Origin: Elusimicrobiota bacterium
Lineage (GTDB): Bacteria; Elusimicrobiota; Elusimicrobia; F11
DNA length: 64,000 nt
Assembly: GCA_022072025.1 (NCBI GenBank)
Contig: JAJVIP010000002.1
Coordinates: 163,356 to 227,355, forward strand
Direction: 5' to 3'
The translations under genes and the position numbers were made by a program. Position 1 is the first letter of the stretch; every line of letters starts with the position of its first letter. Of the stretch, positions 36,124-46,816 are shown piece after piece. The notes below the pieces were generated by a model. That model did not search any database, was not told the DNA's origin, and was given only the letters and a program-made list of their open reading frames with translations.

Positions 36124-36977
36124 TGCTTCTGCCCCGGGTTTTAACTTCCTGTTTATTGGTCCCCTTGATATTGGCTGTGGTGTGGGTGGGGGAGATCCCG
36201 TATTTCCTTTTCGTGAGCGCCATCTGTCTTTTGTCTGTATGGGAATATTCTGTGATGGCTGAAGAAGGAGGCTACCCCAATCAAAGAGGCGTGGCCCTTT
36301 TTGGGACGGGACTCCTGTTGATGGCCTTGTATTTTGATGGAATTCCGATGGGCCCCCTCCAAATGGCTCCTGGCCCCTTGTTTATGCTGATGTTTTGGAG
36401 TTTCATTGTATTCTTACGAGAATTCGCAAGAACAGACAAAGGACATTCCTTTCTTCGCGTCATCACAACCATCTGTGGGGTTGTTTTCTTTGGATTGTTC
36501 TTGGGACATTTTTTGTTGCTTAGAGATTTAAGGATGACATTGGGAGAAGGAGATGTGTTGGTGGGCCGAGAAGTAACCCTTTTTCTTATATTTGTTATTT
36601 GGTCCGTCGACACCGGGGCTTGGCTTGTTGGGAAATGGATAGGTCGAAACCCTTTGGCGCCCAGAATTTCTCCAAAAAAATCCTGGGAAGGAGCGATCGG
36701 AGGAACTCTGATGGCTTGCGCGGTGGGTTGGTTTTTGCGTGAGGCGATTCTGAAAACGGCCATGGGGCCCATTGAGGCCGTAGTTTATTCTCTGGTCATT
36801 GCCATTGCAGCGCAATTCTCAGACCTCATCGAATCATTGATGAAACGGTCTTTTGGCGCCAAAGACTCTTCGCAATTACTTCCTGGGCATGGGGGAATAT
36901 TGGATCGTTTTGATTCTTTTGTATTTGCAGCTCCATTTTATTATTACGTGTTGATTGGAACGGGCCGTTTCCAATAA
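36120..36977 (+). CDS. cdsA: Phosphatidate cytidylyltransferase
   Basis: Makes CDP-diacylglycerol for phospholipid synthesis at the inner membrane. About seven or eight hydrophobic segments and the CdsA signature SLMKRSFGAKDSS followed by LLPGHGGILDRFDS near the C-terminus, preceded by ISPKKSWEGAIGG. 285 residues; GTG 36120 or ATG 36123, both overlapping the uppS stop. Confidence 0.95.
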   Translation: MMLLPRVLTSCLLVPLILAVVWVGEIPYFLFVSAICLLSVWEYSVMAEEGGYPNQRGVALFGTGLLLMALYFDGIPMGPLQMAPGPLFMLMFWSFIVFLREFARTDKGHSFLRVITTICGVVFFGLFLGHFLLLRDLRMTLGEGDVLVGREVTLFLIFVIWSVDTGAWLVGKWIGRNPLAPRISPKKSWEGAIGGTLMACAVGWFLREAILKTAMGPIEAVVYSLVIAIAAQFSDLIESLMKRSFGAKDSSQLLPGHGGILDRFDSFVFAAPFYYYVLIGTGRFQ

Positions 36978-36980
36978 ATC

Positions 36981-38150
36981 ATGAAAATGAAAAATATTGT
37001 TATTTTGGGATCTACGGGATCGATTGGCGTCAATGCCTTGGATGTTGTGCGGCGTTATTCCAACGATTTCAATGTTGTGGGGTTGGCTGCCAATAAAAAT
37101 GTTCGATTGATTCTGCGACAAATTCAAGAATTCAAACCCAAAGTGGTCGCCATGGCCGATACTCCCTCCGCGGAGATATTAAAAAAGGCCCTTGCCCATC
37201 AAAGAATTCGACCAGAGGTGTGGAATCACTCCGATGGAGTGGATCGTTTGGCCAAAATAAAAGAGGCTTCGTTTGTTTTGTGCGGTATTGTGGGGGCTCA
37301 AGGACTCACTCCATTGGTTGCTGCACTTAAAAGCGGAAAGACCGTGGGTTTGGCCAACAAGGAAGCGCTGATCATTGCGGGGGCGACCATCGCCGCCTTA
37401 TCGAAAAAATACAAGGCACAGCTTATACCGGTTGATAGTGAGCATTCCGCTATCTATCAATGTTTGAGAGGTCATGAAGGAGTCGAGATTTCACGAATTA
37501 TTTTAACTGCGAGTGGGGGGCCCTTTTACCGATATGAAGGGGACCTCAACAAGATCAATGTGGAACAAGCCTTGAATCATCCCACATGGAAAATGGGCAA
37601 AAAGATCACGGTGGATTCGGCCACGCTCATGAACAAAGGGTTGGAAGCCATCGAGGCTCATTTGCTTTTTGGGGTGCCCATGGAAAAGATTTCCATTGTT
37701 ATTCATCCCCAATCCATTGTTCATTCCCTCGTGGAGTTTTCTGATGGGGCTCATCTGGCGCAATTGTCACACCCAGATATGCGGCTGCCCATCCAATACG
37801 CCATGACTCACCCCAGGCGAATTAAAACATCCGTGAAACCATTGGATCTGGCAAAAGTGGGTCGCTTGGATTTTGCCGAACCGGATTTCTCTCGCTTCCC
37901 CTGTTTGCAATTGGCATTATCGGCGGGTCGTCGAGGAGGAACTGCGCCCACAGCTCTATCTTCAAGCAATGAAGTGGCCGTGCGGGCTTTTATCGATAAG
38001 AAAATATCCTTTATGGCCATTCCCAAAGTGGTGGCTGGGGTCTTGAAAAAACATAAAGTGAGAAACTCTCCGACGTTGGATGATGTTCTTGAAGTGGACA
38101 ATTGGGCACGGATTGAGGCCCAAAAAATTATTGAAAGGAAAGGGAAATAA
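36981..38150 (+). CDS. dxr: 1-deoxy-D-xylulose 5-phosphate reductoisomerase
   Basis: NADPH-dependent committed step of the MEP isoprenoid pathway. NADP loop ILGSTGSIGVNALDVV, GLANKEALIIAGA, PVDSEHSAIYQCL, ILTASGGPF and the VDSATLMNKGLE metal and substrate region. 389 residues. It shows that isoprenoids here come from the MEP route, relevant to the quinone and carotenoid genes in the same window. Confidence 0.96.
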   Translation: MKMKNIVILGSTGSIGVNALDVVRRYSNDFNVVGLAANKNVRLILRQIQEFKPKVVAMADTPSAEILKKALAHQRIRPEVWNHSDGVDRLAKIKEASFVLCGIVGAQGLTPLVAALKSGKTVGLANKEALIIAGATIAALSKKYKAQLIPVDSEHSAIYQCLRGHEGVEISRIILTASGGPFYRYEGDLNKINVEQALNHPTWKMGKKITVDSATLMNKGLEAIEAHLLFGVPMEKISIVIHPQSIVHSLVEFSDGAHLAQLSHPDMRLPIQYAMTHPRRIKTSVKPLDLAKVGRLDFAEPDFSRFPCLQLALSAGRRGGTAPTALSSSNEVAVRAFIDKKISFMAIPKVVAGVLKKHKVRNSPTLDDVLEVDNWARIEAQKIIERKGK

Positions 38151-38152
38151 AT

Positions 38153-39295
38153 ATGGGATCGATTGCATCAATCTTAATGACCACAGCCGGCATTCTCTTC
38201 GCTTTTGCGTTGGTGATTCTTTTACATGAATTTGGACATTTTATCGTGGCTAAAAAATCAGGCGTCAAAGTGGAACGTTTTTCGTTCGGCTTGGGCCCGG
38301 AAATGTTTGGAATAAAAATCGGGGAAACCCGGTATTGCGTGGCGTGGATCCCCTTGGGCGGAGAAGTGCGTATGGCCGGTGAGATGATAGACACTGAGGG
38401 AGAAGTGAAAATTGAATCTGATTCCGGTAGTTCTGTGGATACCACTCGCCACTTTTTTTCTCAGCCTTGGTATAAACGGGTTTTGATTGCATTGGCAGGT
38501 CCCTTTATGAATTACGTTCTTGCCTCAGTCATATTTTTTGGGATGCTCATGGTGTGGGGACAATCGGTTCAAACCAACAGCACACAGGTGGGAGAATTGA
38601 TGGCAGGGATGCCGGCTGAAAAAGCGGGTCTTCTCAAAGGGGACACCATCCTTCGCGTTCAAGGAGAGAGTGTTCAAGACTTCATGGCCTTAAGAGAGAA
38701 AATTCAAAAACGACCCGGTCTCGAAACTGAAATTGTTTTGTCCCGCGAGGGAAAAGAGATGACCCTTATGCTGACACCCCAGCAAGCCGAAGGCAACGGC
38801 CCTGGCCTCATTGGAATCACACCGGCCGAGGCAATTGTCGAACGGAAGAAAGTTGGTGTGTGGGGGGCGGCCAAAAAATCAGTGTGGCAATGCTGGAATA
38901 TTTCGGCTTTTACTCTTTATTATTTGGGGCAAAAAATTGTGAAGCGAGAGAAGCCGGATATGGCCGGGCCTATCGGTATTGGCCAGGTGATTTCAAAAGC
39001 TGTTAAATCCGGCTGGGAAGATTACTTCTATTTGATTGCAATGATTTCTGTCGCCATTGGACTATTTAATTTGTTCCCGATTCCCATGTTGGACGGGGGG
39101 CATATTTTTTATTACCTCATTGAAGGTATTCGGGGCAAGCCATTGAGTCCAAAAATTATGGGCAAGGCCAATGTGGTGGGCTTGGTTTTACTTCTTGGTT
39201 TGCTGGTTTTTTCAACCATGAATGATTTACAACGTTTTAGACAAACCAAAGACAAATCGACAGAAGCACAACCCGAAAGTTCTCCGTCAAAATAA
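38153..39295 (+). CDS. rseP: Site-2 membrane metalloprotease RseP (M50B)
   Basis: Intramembrane zinc protease that typically cleaves anti-sigma factors and signal peptides. The HEFGH zinc motif is at residues 25-29 in the first membrane segment, one PDZ domain lies at about 120-215, and the third zinc ligand is in NLFPIPMLDGGH. 380 residues, with only one PDZ where E. coli RseP has two. Its place after dxr is common. No sigma-E or anti-sigma gene is nearby. Confidence 0.92.
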   Translation: MGSIASILMTTAGILFAFALVILLHEFGHFIVAKKSGVKVERFSFGLGPEMFGIKIGETRYCVAWIPLGGEVRMAGEMIDTEGEVKIESDSGSSVDTTRHFFSQPWYKRVLIALAGPFMNYVLASVIFFGMLMVWGQSVQTNSTQVGELMAGMPAEKAGLLKGDTILRVQGESVQDFMALREKIQKRPGLETEIVLSREGKEMTLMLTPQQAEGNGPGLIGITPAEAIVERKKVGVWGAAKKSVWQCWNISAFTLYYLGQKIVKREKPDMAGPIGIGQVISKAVKSGWEDYFYLIAMISVAIGLFNLFPIPMLDGGHIFYYLIEGIRGKPLSPKIMGKANVVGLVLLLGLLVFSTMNDLQRFRQTKDKSTEAQPESSPSK

Positions 39296-39298
39296 GTT

Positions 39299-40999
39299 GT
39301 GAGATTCTCCAAATATTTCATTCCCACTGTTAAGGAAACACCCGCTGACGCCGACACGATGAGCGCGAAGCTCATGTTACGTTCGGGCATGATTCGAAAA
39401 GTGGGAGCTGGTCTTTATGATTGGCTTCCTATTGGATTTCGGGTCCTGAAAAAAGTCGAACGAATTATACGAGAAGAAATGGATTTTTCTGGAGCCATGG
39501 AAGTGTGGTTGCCCCACGTTCAACCGAAAGAATTGTGGGAAGAAAGTGGCCGATGGCAGTTTTATGGACGTGAGCTTTTACGCATCAAAGACAGAAAGGA
39601 CAATGATTTTTGTTTTGCTCCAACAGCTGAAGAAATTATCACCGATTTGGCCAGGCGGAGTTTCAAGTCGTATCGAGATTTACCGGCTCTTTTCTACCAG
39701 TTTGGAACCAAATTTCGAGATGAAATTCGTCCTCGTTTTGGCGTCATGCGGGCCCGGGAGTTTTATATGAAAGACGCCTACTCATTCCACGCCAATGAGG
39801 ATGATTTGGATGCGACTTATCAATTAATGGTCGATACTTACACGAGAATTTTTTCACGGTTGGGACTCAAGTTTAGGCCGGTCGAAGCTGACACGGGCTC
39901 TATTGGCGGAAGTTTTTCACATGAATTTATGGTGTTGGCTGAGACAGGTGAAGAGCAAATTGCCACCTGTGAAAAATGTGGTTATGCTGCCAATATCGAA
40001 CGCGCTGAGACAGTGGTGGTGGCAGAAGCCAAAAAGGAACCTTTGGGAGACATCGAAGAAGTTCATACTCCCGGGCTCCATCGCGTGTCGGAGGTGGCTG
40101 AAAAGATGTCGGTGGGAATGGACAAGGTGATCAAGACGGTTTTTTTAATCGCCGATTCCCAGCCCATTGTGGCATTGTTGAGAGGAGATACCGATCTCAA
40201 CGAACACAAGCTCAAGCGTTTATTGGGCGCTCAACTGATACGGCCCGCGAAAGATGAAGAGTATAGAGAGATCGCTGGGTGCGATGTCGGGTTTGCAGGC
40301 CCCATGAATCTTAAGGCGAAAGTGGTGGCCGATTTTCTCATCCCGACACTTACAAATGCGGTGACGGGGGCCCGGAAAAAAGATTTTCATTTAAGAAACG
40401 TCAATATTGAACGTGATTTCAAGCCGGACCATGTGGCGGATATTCGAAACATTCGCCCCGGGGACCCTTGTCCCCGATGTTCAGCCCCCATTACTTTTAC
40501 TCGAGGAATAGAAGTGGGGCATGTATTTAAATTGGGGACTAAATATTCAAAAAGTATGAAGGCGAATATTCTAGACGAACAAGGGCATGAACAACCCATG
40601 ATGATGGGGTGTTACGGGATTGGTGTGTCGCGTATTGTTGCGGCGGCGATCGAACAAAATTACGACGAATGGGGAATTCGTTGGCCCTTGCCCATTGCTC
40701 CATTTCAAGTGATAGTGACACCCGCCAATGTGACCCACGAGCCGTCCATGCAGGCGGCCCAAAAGATTTACGATGGGTTGATGAAGGAAAAAGTCGACGT
40801 ACTTTTTGATGACCGCGATGTTCGCGCGGGTTTTAAATTCAAGGACGCTGATTTGATTGGGATTCCACTTCGCGTGACTGTGGGTGAAAAGTCCATCGCG
40901 AAAGGAATGGTCGAAATCAAATGGAGGAATCAATCTTCTTTTGAGGAAATTCTAGTCGAACAAACGGTTGAAAAGGTGGTGTCTCTCCTCCAAGCTTAA
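39299..40999 (+). CDS. proS: Prolyl-tRNA synthetase (bacterial type)
   Basis: Class II aminoacyl-tRNA synthetase charging tRNA-Pro. Motifs: LMLRSGMIRKVGAGLYDWLP, FRDEIRPRFGVMRAREFYMK, a YbaK-like editing insertion (about 225-390), then GVSRIVAAAIEQ and a C-terminal anticodon-binding domain. 566 residues is the normal size for the form with editing domain. GTG start 3 bases after rseP. Confidence 0.97.
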   Translation: MRFSKYFIPTVKETPADADTMSAKLMLRSGMIRKVGAGLYDWLPIGFRVLKKVERIIREEMDFSGAMEVWLPHVQPKELWEESGRWQFYGRELLRIKDRKDNDFCFAPTAEEIITDLARRSFKSYRDLPALFYQFGTKFRDEIRPRFGVMRAREFYMKDAYSFHANEDDLDATYQLMVDTYTRIFSRLGLKFRPVEADTGSIGGSFSHEFMVLAETGEEQIATCEKCGYAANIERAETVVVAEAKKEPLGDIEEVHTPGLHRVSEVAEKMSVGMDKVIKTVFLIADSQPIVALLRGDTDLNEHKLKRLLGAQLIRPAKDEEYREIAGCDVGFAGPMNLKAKVVADFLIPTLTNAVTGARKKDFHLRNVNIERDFKPDHVADIRNIRPGDPCPRCSAPITFTRGIEVGHVFKLGTKYSKSMKANILDEQGHEQPMMMGCYGIGVSRIVAAAIEQNYDEWGIRWPLPIAPFQVIVTPANVTHEPSMQAAQKIYDGLMKEKVDVLFDDRDVRAGFKFKDADLIGIPLRVTVGEKSIAKGMVEIKWRNQSSFEEILVEQTVEKVVSLLQA

Positions 41000-41004
41000 G
41001 GGCC

Positions 41005-41832
41005 ATGCGGTTCCTAAGATTATCTCGGAATGTGTCCTTTTTATTAATCCTCTGTTGTGTTTCCCCGTCGTGGTCTACCGATGTTTCCCGCATTGCTTGG
41101 GAGTTTGATGAAACTTATCAAGGTCCCTATCAGAACAGCTTTAACAAACTGAGAAATGAAGTGCCCATTCTCATGCGCCAGACCATGATTGATTTGGCGG
41201 TGCGATGTGGGCTCTCTTTTTATGAAGGTTGGCAGATCCCTTTGGTTGTGCGTTTTTCTGATCAAGCTCCTTTTGGAGTTGAAAGCATATTGGCCTATGT
41301 TCAGATGCAAACCAACGCAAGAGGGGAAGTAAGGCAAGAACTGGTGATCAATCTCAAAGCGTATGAAACTGAGAATTTTAATTTCGATAAAGTGTTCGCC
41401 CATGAGTTGGTCCATGCGATGCTCAATGATTCGCTGGGGGTCGCGTCGGTCCAATTACCTGTTTGGTTTCATGAGGGTTTGGCCGTTTATGGGGCCAATC
41501 AAGGGGAAAATCTGAAATTGGCGACGGTGGGACAAATGGACAATGCCACTGTGTCTACTTTTATAAACGGGCTGGAGGGTGCGCACGGTGCGTTGGATTA
41601 TTTAGAAGATTATCTTGCGTTCAAATATATTCATGACAAGCATGGTATTAACTCTCTGCACAATTTCATCAGGGAGATTATTAGTCGAAAAGGCGATATC
41701 CCGGGGGCACTGGAATATACCTGTTTGGAAGATTGGAATACGTTTCTAAAAGAGGCAAAAACCTTTGCAGAAAAAGAAGTGGCGGAGATGACCCGTTCCT
41801 ATCAGAGGGAACGGGCCATCCGCCCTTATTAA
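41005..41832 (+). CDS. Secreted gluzincin-like metallopeptidase (peptidase MA-like)
   Basis: A signal peptide (about residues 1-24) is followed by a domain with HELVHAML at 133-140 and WFHEGLAVYG about 20 residues later. The HExxH plus downstream glutamate (E157) is the gluzincin zinc pattern of the peptidase MA-like group. 275 residues, no other domain seen. It starts 5 bases after proS, so it may be the tail of that operon. The substrate is unknown. Confidence 0.75.
   Translation: MRFLRLSRNVSFLLILCCVSPSWSTDVSRIAWEFDETYQGPYQNSFNKLRNEVPILMRQTMIDLAVRCGLSFYEGWQIPLVVRFSDQAPFGVESILAYVQMQTNARGEVRQELVINLKAYETENFNFDKVFAHELVHAMLNDSLGVASVQLPVWFHEGLAVYGANQGENLKLATVGQMDNATVSTFINGLEGAHGALDYLEDYLAFKYIHDKHGINSLHNFIREIISRKGDIPGALEYTCLEDWNTFLKEAKTFAEKEVAEMTRSYQRERAIRPY
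41792..41815. other. 8-bp inverted repeat at the convergent gene ends
   Basis: CCCGTTCC, eight-base loop, GGAACGGG, inside the last codons of the peptidase gene and 19 bases past the end of the opposing membrane-protein gene. It could work as a terminator hairpin in either direction, but neither side has a T-run. Confidence 0.3.
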
Positions 41833-41833
41833 T

Positions 41834-42460
<627 letters not shown>

Positions 42461-42514
42461 ATTTCCTCCTTATTTTTATTGAGCAAAAAGTAGCAAAAAT
42501 GAAGCGGTGGTGGG

Positions 42515-42982
42515 TCACTTTTTTCTTTTGCGAGGGGCCTTTGTTGGGGGGGGGATGTTGCTCCACACGGGAACCACTTTGAAATTATATTTTCCCACTT
42601 CAATTGTTTTTTCCATTCCTTGTTTGTCTTTAATGGGAATTTTTCTATTTAACATGAAGGAAAATTCTTGACGATCTCCCGGCGCCATGGTGGGGACGTC
42701 CAATTTCTCAACCCATACATGGCGAGGTTTTCCTTGTTTGGTCGCTCCAATTTCTATGTTGAGTTTTGTTTTATAGGCGGTTTTTTTACCCGCGTTATAT
42801 AGTTGTCCTTGAACGCATATTTTTTCGACTTCACAGGGCTCCAATATTTCTTGGTCTTCAACAATAACGTGAGCGTCAATCGAGGGGCGAGTGGGAAGTG
42901 TTTTGATTTGAGAGGAAGTCTCAGAGGCCTGTAAAGGCCCAATTAATAATATGAAGAATACTGACTGGAAAAAATGTCTCAT
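42515..42982 (-). CDS. Secreted protein of unknown function
   Basis: From ATG 42982 the product has 155 residues: a signal peptide (MRHFFQSVFFILLIGPLQAS) and a beta-rich domain with two cysteines (PCEVEKICVQG), ending in a basic tail KAPRKRKK. The pattern of alternating charged and hydrophobic strands recalls CARDB-like adhesion domains, but I cannot assign it. Starts further upstream (43003, 43054) are possible; the first would nearly touch the start of the divergent response regulator. Confidence 0.6.
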   Translation of the reverse strand: MRHFFQSVFFILLIGPLQASETSSQIKTLPTRPSIDAHVIVEDQEILEPCEVEKICVQGQLYNAGKKTAYKTKLNIEIGATKQGKPRHVWVEKLDVPTMAPGDRQEFSFMLNRKIPIKDKQGMEKTIEVGKYNFKVVPVWSNIPPPTKAPRKRKK

Positions 42983-43004
42983 AACCAGTACATTTTGAAA
43001 CATT

Positions 43005-43370
43005 ATGGGAAAGATTTTAATCGCTGATGATGAACAAAGCATTTTAGAGGCCATGACTGACGTTTTACTTGATCAAGGGCATCAAGTGGTCGGTGTTTCT
43101 GATGGACGTGAGGCACTTTTTCAAATTCAGCTCCAGGATTTTGATGTGGCCATATTGGACGTTATGATGCCAAAAATGGACGGATATCATTTGGCTCAGG
43201 CGCTTCGAGGGCTGGCTCATCCACCGGCCGTTTTAATTGTTACCTCTCGAGATTTCGAAGGGGATCAGCAGGCTTTAAAAGCCACTGGGGTCACCGCATT
43301 TCTTCAAAAGCCATTTTCCAACTCTGAACTCGTTGACGTGGTTGATCAACTTCTAAAAAGAGAAAAATGA
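43005..43370 (+). CDS. Single-domain response regulator (CheY-like receiver)
   Basis: 121 residues forming one receiver domain: acidic pair D8/D9 in ILIADDE, phosphoacceptor D52 in ILDVMMPKMDG, T80 in IVTS and K102 in LQKPF. No output domain is attached, so it probably acts by protein contact. No histidine kinase is nearby. Its stop overlaps the next start (ATGA), pairing it with a small secreted protein. Confidence 0.9.
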   Translation: MGKILIADDEQSILEAMTDVLLDQGHQVVGVSDGREALFQIQLQDFDVAILDVMMPKMDGYHLAQALRGLAHPPAVLIVTSRDFEGDQQALKATGVTAFLQKPFSNSELVDVVDQLLKREK

Positions 43371-43774
43371 AATTCCTTTTTTCAAACCTTGTTGTTCTTC
43401 TTTCCTTATTTTCCTCAGCGCTCTCCTGGGCTGAGAATCCGGTAAAAATTAATGTTGGTTTTGGATCCATTAAAGTGCTTGCGCAGGCACCGATTCCAGA
43501 GGAAGTGAAAAATGAGACTCAGGCACGAGCTCTTTCGAGAGAAGCGGCCATAGTTCAAGCTCAGTCGGCCCTTTTGCTCTATGTTTTAAATCGAACCGCT
43601 CATTCAGGAAAGACTTTGGCTCAAGCTCAGGAGGTTTCTTTAAAACTTCAAGAGCAAATTCGAGGAACCATCAATGGGGCGCGTGTGGACAAAACAGTGT
43701 GGGAAAAAAAGACTTGCACAGTGGTATTAGTTTTAGAAAAAAGACGCGTCAAATCCATCCTAAAAAAGAATTGA
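43367..43774 (+). CDS. Small exported protein, LPP20-like
   Basis: 135 residues with a signal peptide (cleavage likely after ALSWA at about 22). The mature part, with REAAIVQAQSALLLYVLNRT and QIRGTINGARVDKTVWE, resembles LPP20/FlgO-type periplasmic domains: an alpha helix rich in Ala followed by beta strands. There is no lipobox cysteine. It is coupled to the response regulator by ATGA and converges with leuD, leaving one base between. Confidence 0.55.
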   Translation: MKFLFSNLVVLLSLFSSALSWAENPVKINVGFGSIKVLAQAPIPEEVKNETQARALSREAAIVQAQSALLLYVLNRTAHSGKTLAQAQEVSLKLQEQIRGTINGARVDKTVWEKKTCTVVLVLEKRRVKSILKKN

Positions 43775-43775
43775 T

Positions 43776-44366
43776 TCAGCCCCGCTTGGCTTCATAGGCC
43801 GTTATTTTGGACTCGTGTTGCAAGGTGAGGCCAATATCATCAAGTCCATTCAGCAGACAATGTTTTCTAAAAGCATTCACATCAAACGATATTTTCTTTC
43901 CAGATGGGGTGTTGATCGTTTGTTTTTCTAGGTCAATGTTGAGCTCATAACCAGGTTGGGCCGCGGTTTCTTTAAAGAGTTCATCAATGGTGGCTGCGGG
44001 CAAAACAATGGGGAGTATCCCGTTTTTAAAGCAGTTGTTATAGAAAATGTCCGCAAATGAGGGCGCCAAGATACATCGGAAGCCATATTCGAGTATGGAC
44101 CAAGGGGCATGTTCTCGCGAACTGCCACAACCAAAATTGTCCCGAGTGAGAAGGATAGTGGCCCCTTTGTAGCGCGGTTTGTTGAGCTCAAAATCGGGGT
44201 TGGGCGTTTTACCGTCGCTTAAGTAACGCCAATCAAAAAATAAAAATTGACCGAAACCTGTTCGTTCCACGCGTTTCAAAAATTGTTTTGGGATAATTTG
44301 GTCGGTGTCGACGTGTTGAGCATCCAGCGGTGCGACCAAGCCTCTCAGTGTTTTAAAAGATTCCAT
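43776..44366 (-). CDS. leuD: 3-isopropylmalate dehydratase small subunit
   Basis: Swivelling domain of isopropylmalate isomerase in leucine synthesis. Motifs: [36 protein letters not shown] and [13 protein letters not shown]. 196 residues. Its ATG shares one base with the leuC stop. leuA and leuB are not in the window. Confidence 0.95.
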   Translation of the reverse strand: MESFKTLRGLVAPLDAQHVDTDQIIPKQFLKRVERTGFGQFLFFDWRYLSDGKTPNPDFELNKPRYKGATILLTRDNFGCGSSREHAPWSILEYGFRCILAPSFADIFYNNCFKNGILPIVLPAATIDELFKETAAQPGYELNIDLEKQTINTPSGKKISFDVNAFRKHCLLNGLDDIGLTLQHESKITAYEAKRG

Positions 44367-45775
44367 TATTTATAGTCCCATTTGCGAATGTCAGTAAATG
44401 CTCCTTTGATCGCCGCGGCGGCAGCCATGGCGGGGCTCACCAGGTGAGTGCGTCCGCCTTTGCCTTGACGACCTTCAAAGTTTCTGTTGCTGGTGGATGC
44501 GCATCGTTCGCCCGGTTGTAGAATGTCATCATTCATGGCCAGGCACATACTGCAACCGGATTCTCTCCATTCAAAACCTGCATCTTTGAATATTTTATCC
44601 AACCCTTCTTTTTCTGCATTTGCTTTCACCCACTGAGAACCGGGTACCACCATTGCATGAACATGGGGCGATTTTTTATGTCCCTTCACAACCTTGGCGG
44701 CGGCTCGCAAATCCTCAATTCGCCCATTCGTACAGCTGCCGATAAACACGCGATTGATTGACAGGCCGTTTAACGGTTGGTTGGAAGATAACCCCATGTA
44801 GGTCAAGGCTTTTTCATAGGTATGTCTTAGGTTCTTATCTGTGATTTTTTCCAGATCAGGAGTGTGGCCTTCGATATTGCATCCCATCCCAGGGCTTGTT
44901 CCCCATGTCACTTGTGGGAGAATCTGTTGCGCGTCAATTTCGATAAGCATGTCGTACTTGGCGCCGGGGTCTGTTTTTAGAGAGCCCCAATATTGGACGG
45001 CTTTATCAAACGCGTCTCCTTTGGGAGCTCGAGGGCGAGAGCGCAAATAGGAAAAAGTTATCTCATCAGGGGAAATGAGACCTGCGCGAGCGCCAGCTTC
45101 TATGGACATGTTACACACCGTCATTCGCTCTTCCATTGAAAATCTGCGGATGACCTCTCCGGTATATTCAATGACATAACCGGTGGCTCCCGCAGTGCCG
45201 ATTTTATCGATGATGCTCAATATAACGTCTTTGGCTGTGATGCCCTGGGGGAGTGTCCCATTCACGCGAACTTCCATGGTTTTGGGTTTAAATTGTTGAA
45301 GGCATTGTGTTGCCAGAACGTGTTCTACTTCGCTGGTGCCGATGCCGAACGCAAGCGCTCCAAAAGCGCCATGGGTGGAGGTATGGCTGTCGCCACATAC
45401 AATGGTGTGGCCGGGTTGGGTGAGTCCCAGTTCTGGGCCAATGATATGCACGATGCCAGAATTGGGATGCGCCATGTTGAAACATTCAATTCCAAACTCT
45501 TTGCAATTTCTTTCGAGGACTTCAATGGCATGTTGAGAGTTTGGATCTTTCACCGGCATGCGGCGGTCCGTTGTGGGGATGTTGTGGTCCATGGTGGCCA
45601 GCGTCAGATCCGGTCTGCGAACTTTGCGATGGGAAAGTCTCAATCCATCAAACGCTTGGGCGCTTGTGACCTCGTGGATCAAATGCAAATCAATGTAAAT
45701 GATGGCCGCTTTTCCCGGTTCCTCGTGAACGAGGTGGTTGTTCCAAATTTTTTCAACAATTGTTTTCGCTGTCAT
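44366..45775 (-). CDS. leuC: 3-isopropylmalate dehydratase large subunit
   Basis: Aconitase-family subunit with the 4Fe-4S cluster; ligands are in IGSCTNGR and [10 protein letters not shown]. Also [20 protein letters not shown] and [22 protein letters not shown] 45775 gives 469 residues, the usual length; the frame is open for 14 codons further upstream but without support. Confidence 0.96.
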   Translation of the reverse strand: MTAKTIVEKIWNNHLVHEEPGKAAIIYIDLHLIHEVTSAQAFDGLRLSHRKVRRPDLTLATMDHNIPTTDRRMPVKDPNSQHAIEVLERNCKEFGIECFNMAHPNSGIVHIIGPELGLTQPGHTIVCGDSHTSTHGAFGALAFGIGTSEVEHVLATQCLQQFKPKTMEVRVNGTLPQGITAKDVILSIIDKIGTAGATGYVIEYTGEVIRRFSMEERMTVCNMSIEAGARAGLISPDEITFSYLRSRPRAPKGDAFDKAVQYWGSLKTDPGAKYDMLIEIDAQQILPQVTWGTSPGMGCNIEGHTPDLEKITDKNLRHTYEKALTYMGLSSNQPLNGLSINRVFIGSCTNGRIEDLRAAAKVVKGHKKSPHVHAMVVPGSQWVKANAEKEGLDKIFKDAGFEWRESGCSMCLAMNDDILQPGERCASTSNRNFEGRQGKGGRTHLVSPAMAAAAAIKGAFTDIRKWDYK

Positions 45776-45857
45776 AGGGGCGCGATTGTAGATGATTTTT
45801 ACCGACGATGGAATCAATCATGGTAAAAAAGAATATTCAATGTTATAAAGCAAAATT

Positions 45858-46799
45858 ATGAATCCTTTGATGATGGTTATCCTGGCCTTTTTTACTTTGC
45901 TTGTGGGTTTGTGGTTGTTGCCCCTTTGGGTGCTCGTGCGGGGAGACATGTTTAAATCGCTCTCCTTCAGTGAAAAGTCTCTTCTGGCTTTGAAAATGGC
46001 GCGAAGCTGGCCTCTCAGTCATTACTTTTTCGTGATGGGGGTTTCAAAAAAAGCTTTGTTTTTATTGTTAAGTGTGGTGCTTTTGGTGGTTTCTTTATTC
46101 GTAGTCAGAAAGGCCACGCGTTTCTTCAATTTTACGATTAAAAAAGAAAATCAAAATTATGAAGGCGACCTTCCATCCATGGAGGGAATTACCTTTACGG
46201 ATTTGACAGATGAGGAGATATCTAAATTTAAGAGTCTTCTTATTCAATCTTCCCTCTGGTCCAAAGAAAAATCGAAATATTTAAAAATCATTTTAGAGGA
46301 CGGGGACGTGAATTCCGTGGAATATCAACGTTGGATCGGTTTTTCACTTGAGACAACTTCCGCGAAAAATCTGGAAAAATTACAGGATGAACCTTCAATA
46401 ATGATTGCGATATTCCAAGAGCGAGATAAGCAGTCACCTGTTATTGCCCCCAAAAGTGGAAACCCGCCAACGCAAATCGAAGCTGTTCCCTCTTCGCCTG
46501 AGCAAAAATTTGAAATCACTTATTTCCCGGAAGGGGGACTCAGAAGTGTTTGTACTGTTGAAAATGGGCTAAAAAATGGATGGGCAAGATATTACAGGCG
46601 TGATGGGACGGTTTATTTTGAGACGACCTATGCGAATGGAATTGAACAAGGAATGCGTAAGGTTTATTCTTCAAATGAAGAAATCATTGCTCAGGTGAAT
46701 ATGGTCAATGGCGAAGCATTGCCTCCGGTTGATCCGCATACCAGCCTCCAATGGTGGAAAGAAGAATTGATTTCCACCATTAAGGCTTGGGGCCAATAG
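45858..46799 (+). CDS. Membrane protein with MORN/YwqK-like repeats
   Basis: 313 residues. Two hydrophobic segments (about 1-28 and 64-85) frame a short loop, followed by a soluble region. Residues about 210-275 carry MORN/YwqK-type repeats: a run of G-(W/M)-x-R-x-Y-x-x-x-G units, such as NGWARYYRRDGTVYFETTY and NGIEQGMRKVYSS. The middle region (DLTDEEISKFKSLL onward) is unfamiliar. No operon partner. Confidence 0.6.
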   Translation: MNPLMMVILAFFTLLVGLWLLPLWVLVRGDMFKSLSFSEKSLLALKMARSWPLSHYFFVMGVSKKALFLLLSVVLLVVSLFVVRKATRFFNFTIKKENQNYEGDLPSMEGITFTDLTDEEISKFKSLLIQSSLWSKEKSKYLKIILEDGDVNSVEYQRWIGFSLETTSAKNLEKLQDEPSIMIAIFQERDKQSPVIAPKSGNPPTQIEAVPSSPEQKFEITYFPEGGLRSVCTVENGLKNGWARYYRRDGTVYFETTYANGIEQGMRKVYSSNEEIIAQVNMVNGEALPPVDPHTSLQWWKEELISTIKAWGQ

Positions 46800-46816
46800 A
46801 ACCGATTTGACTTGCC

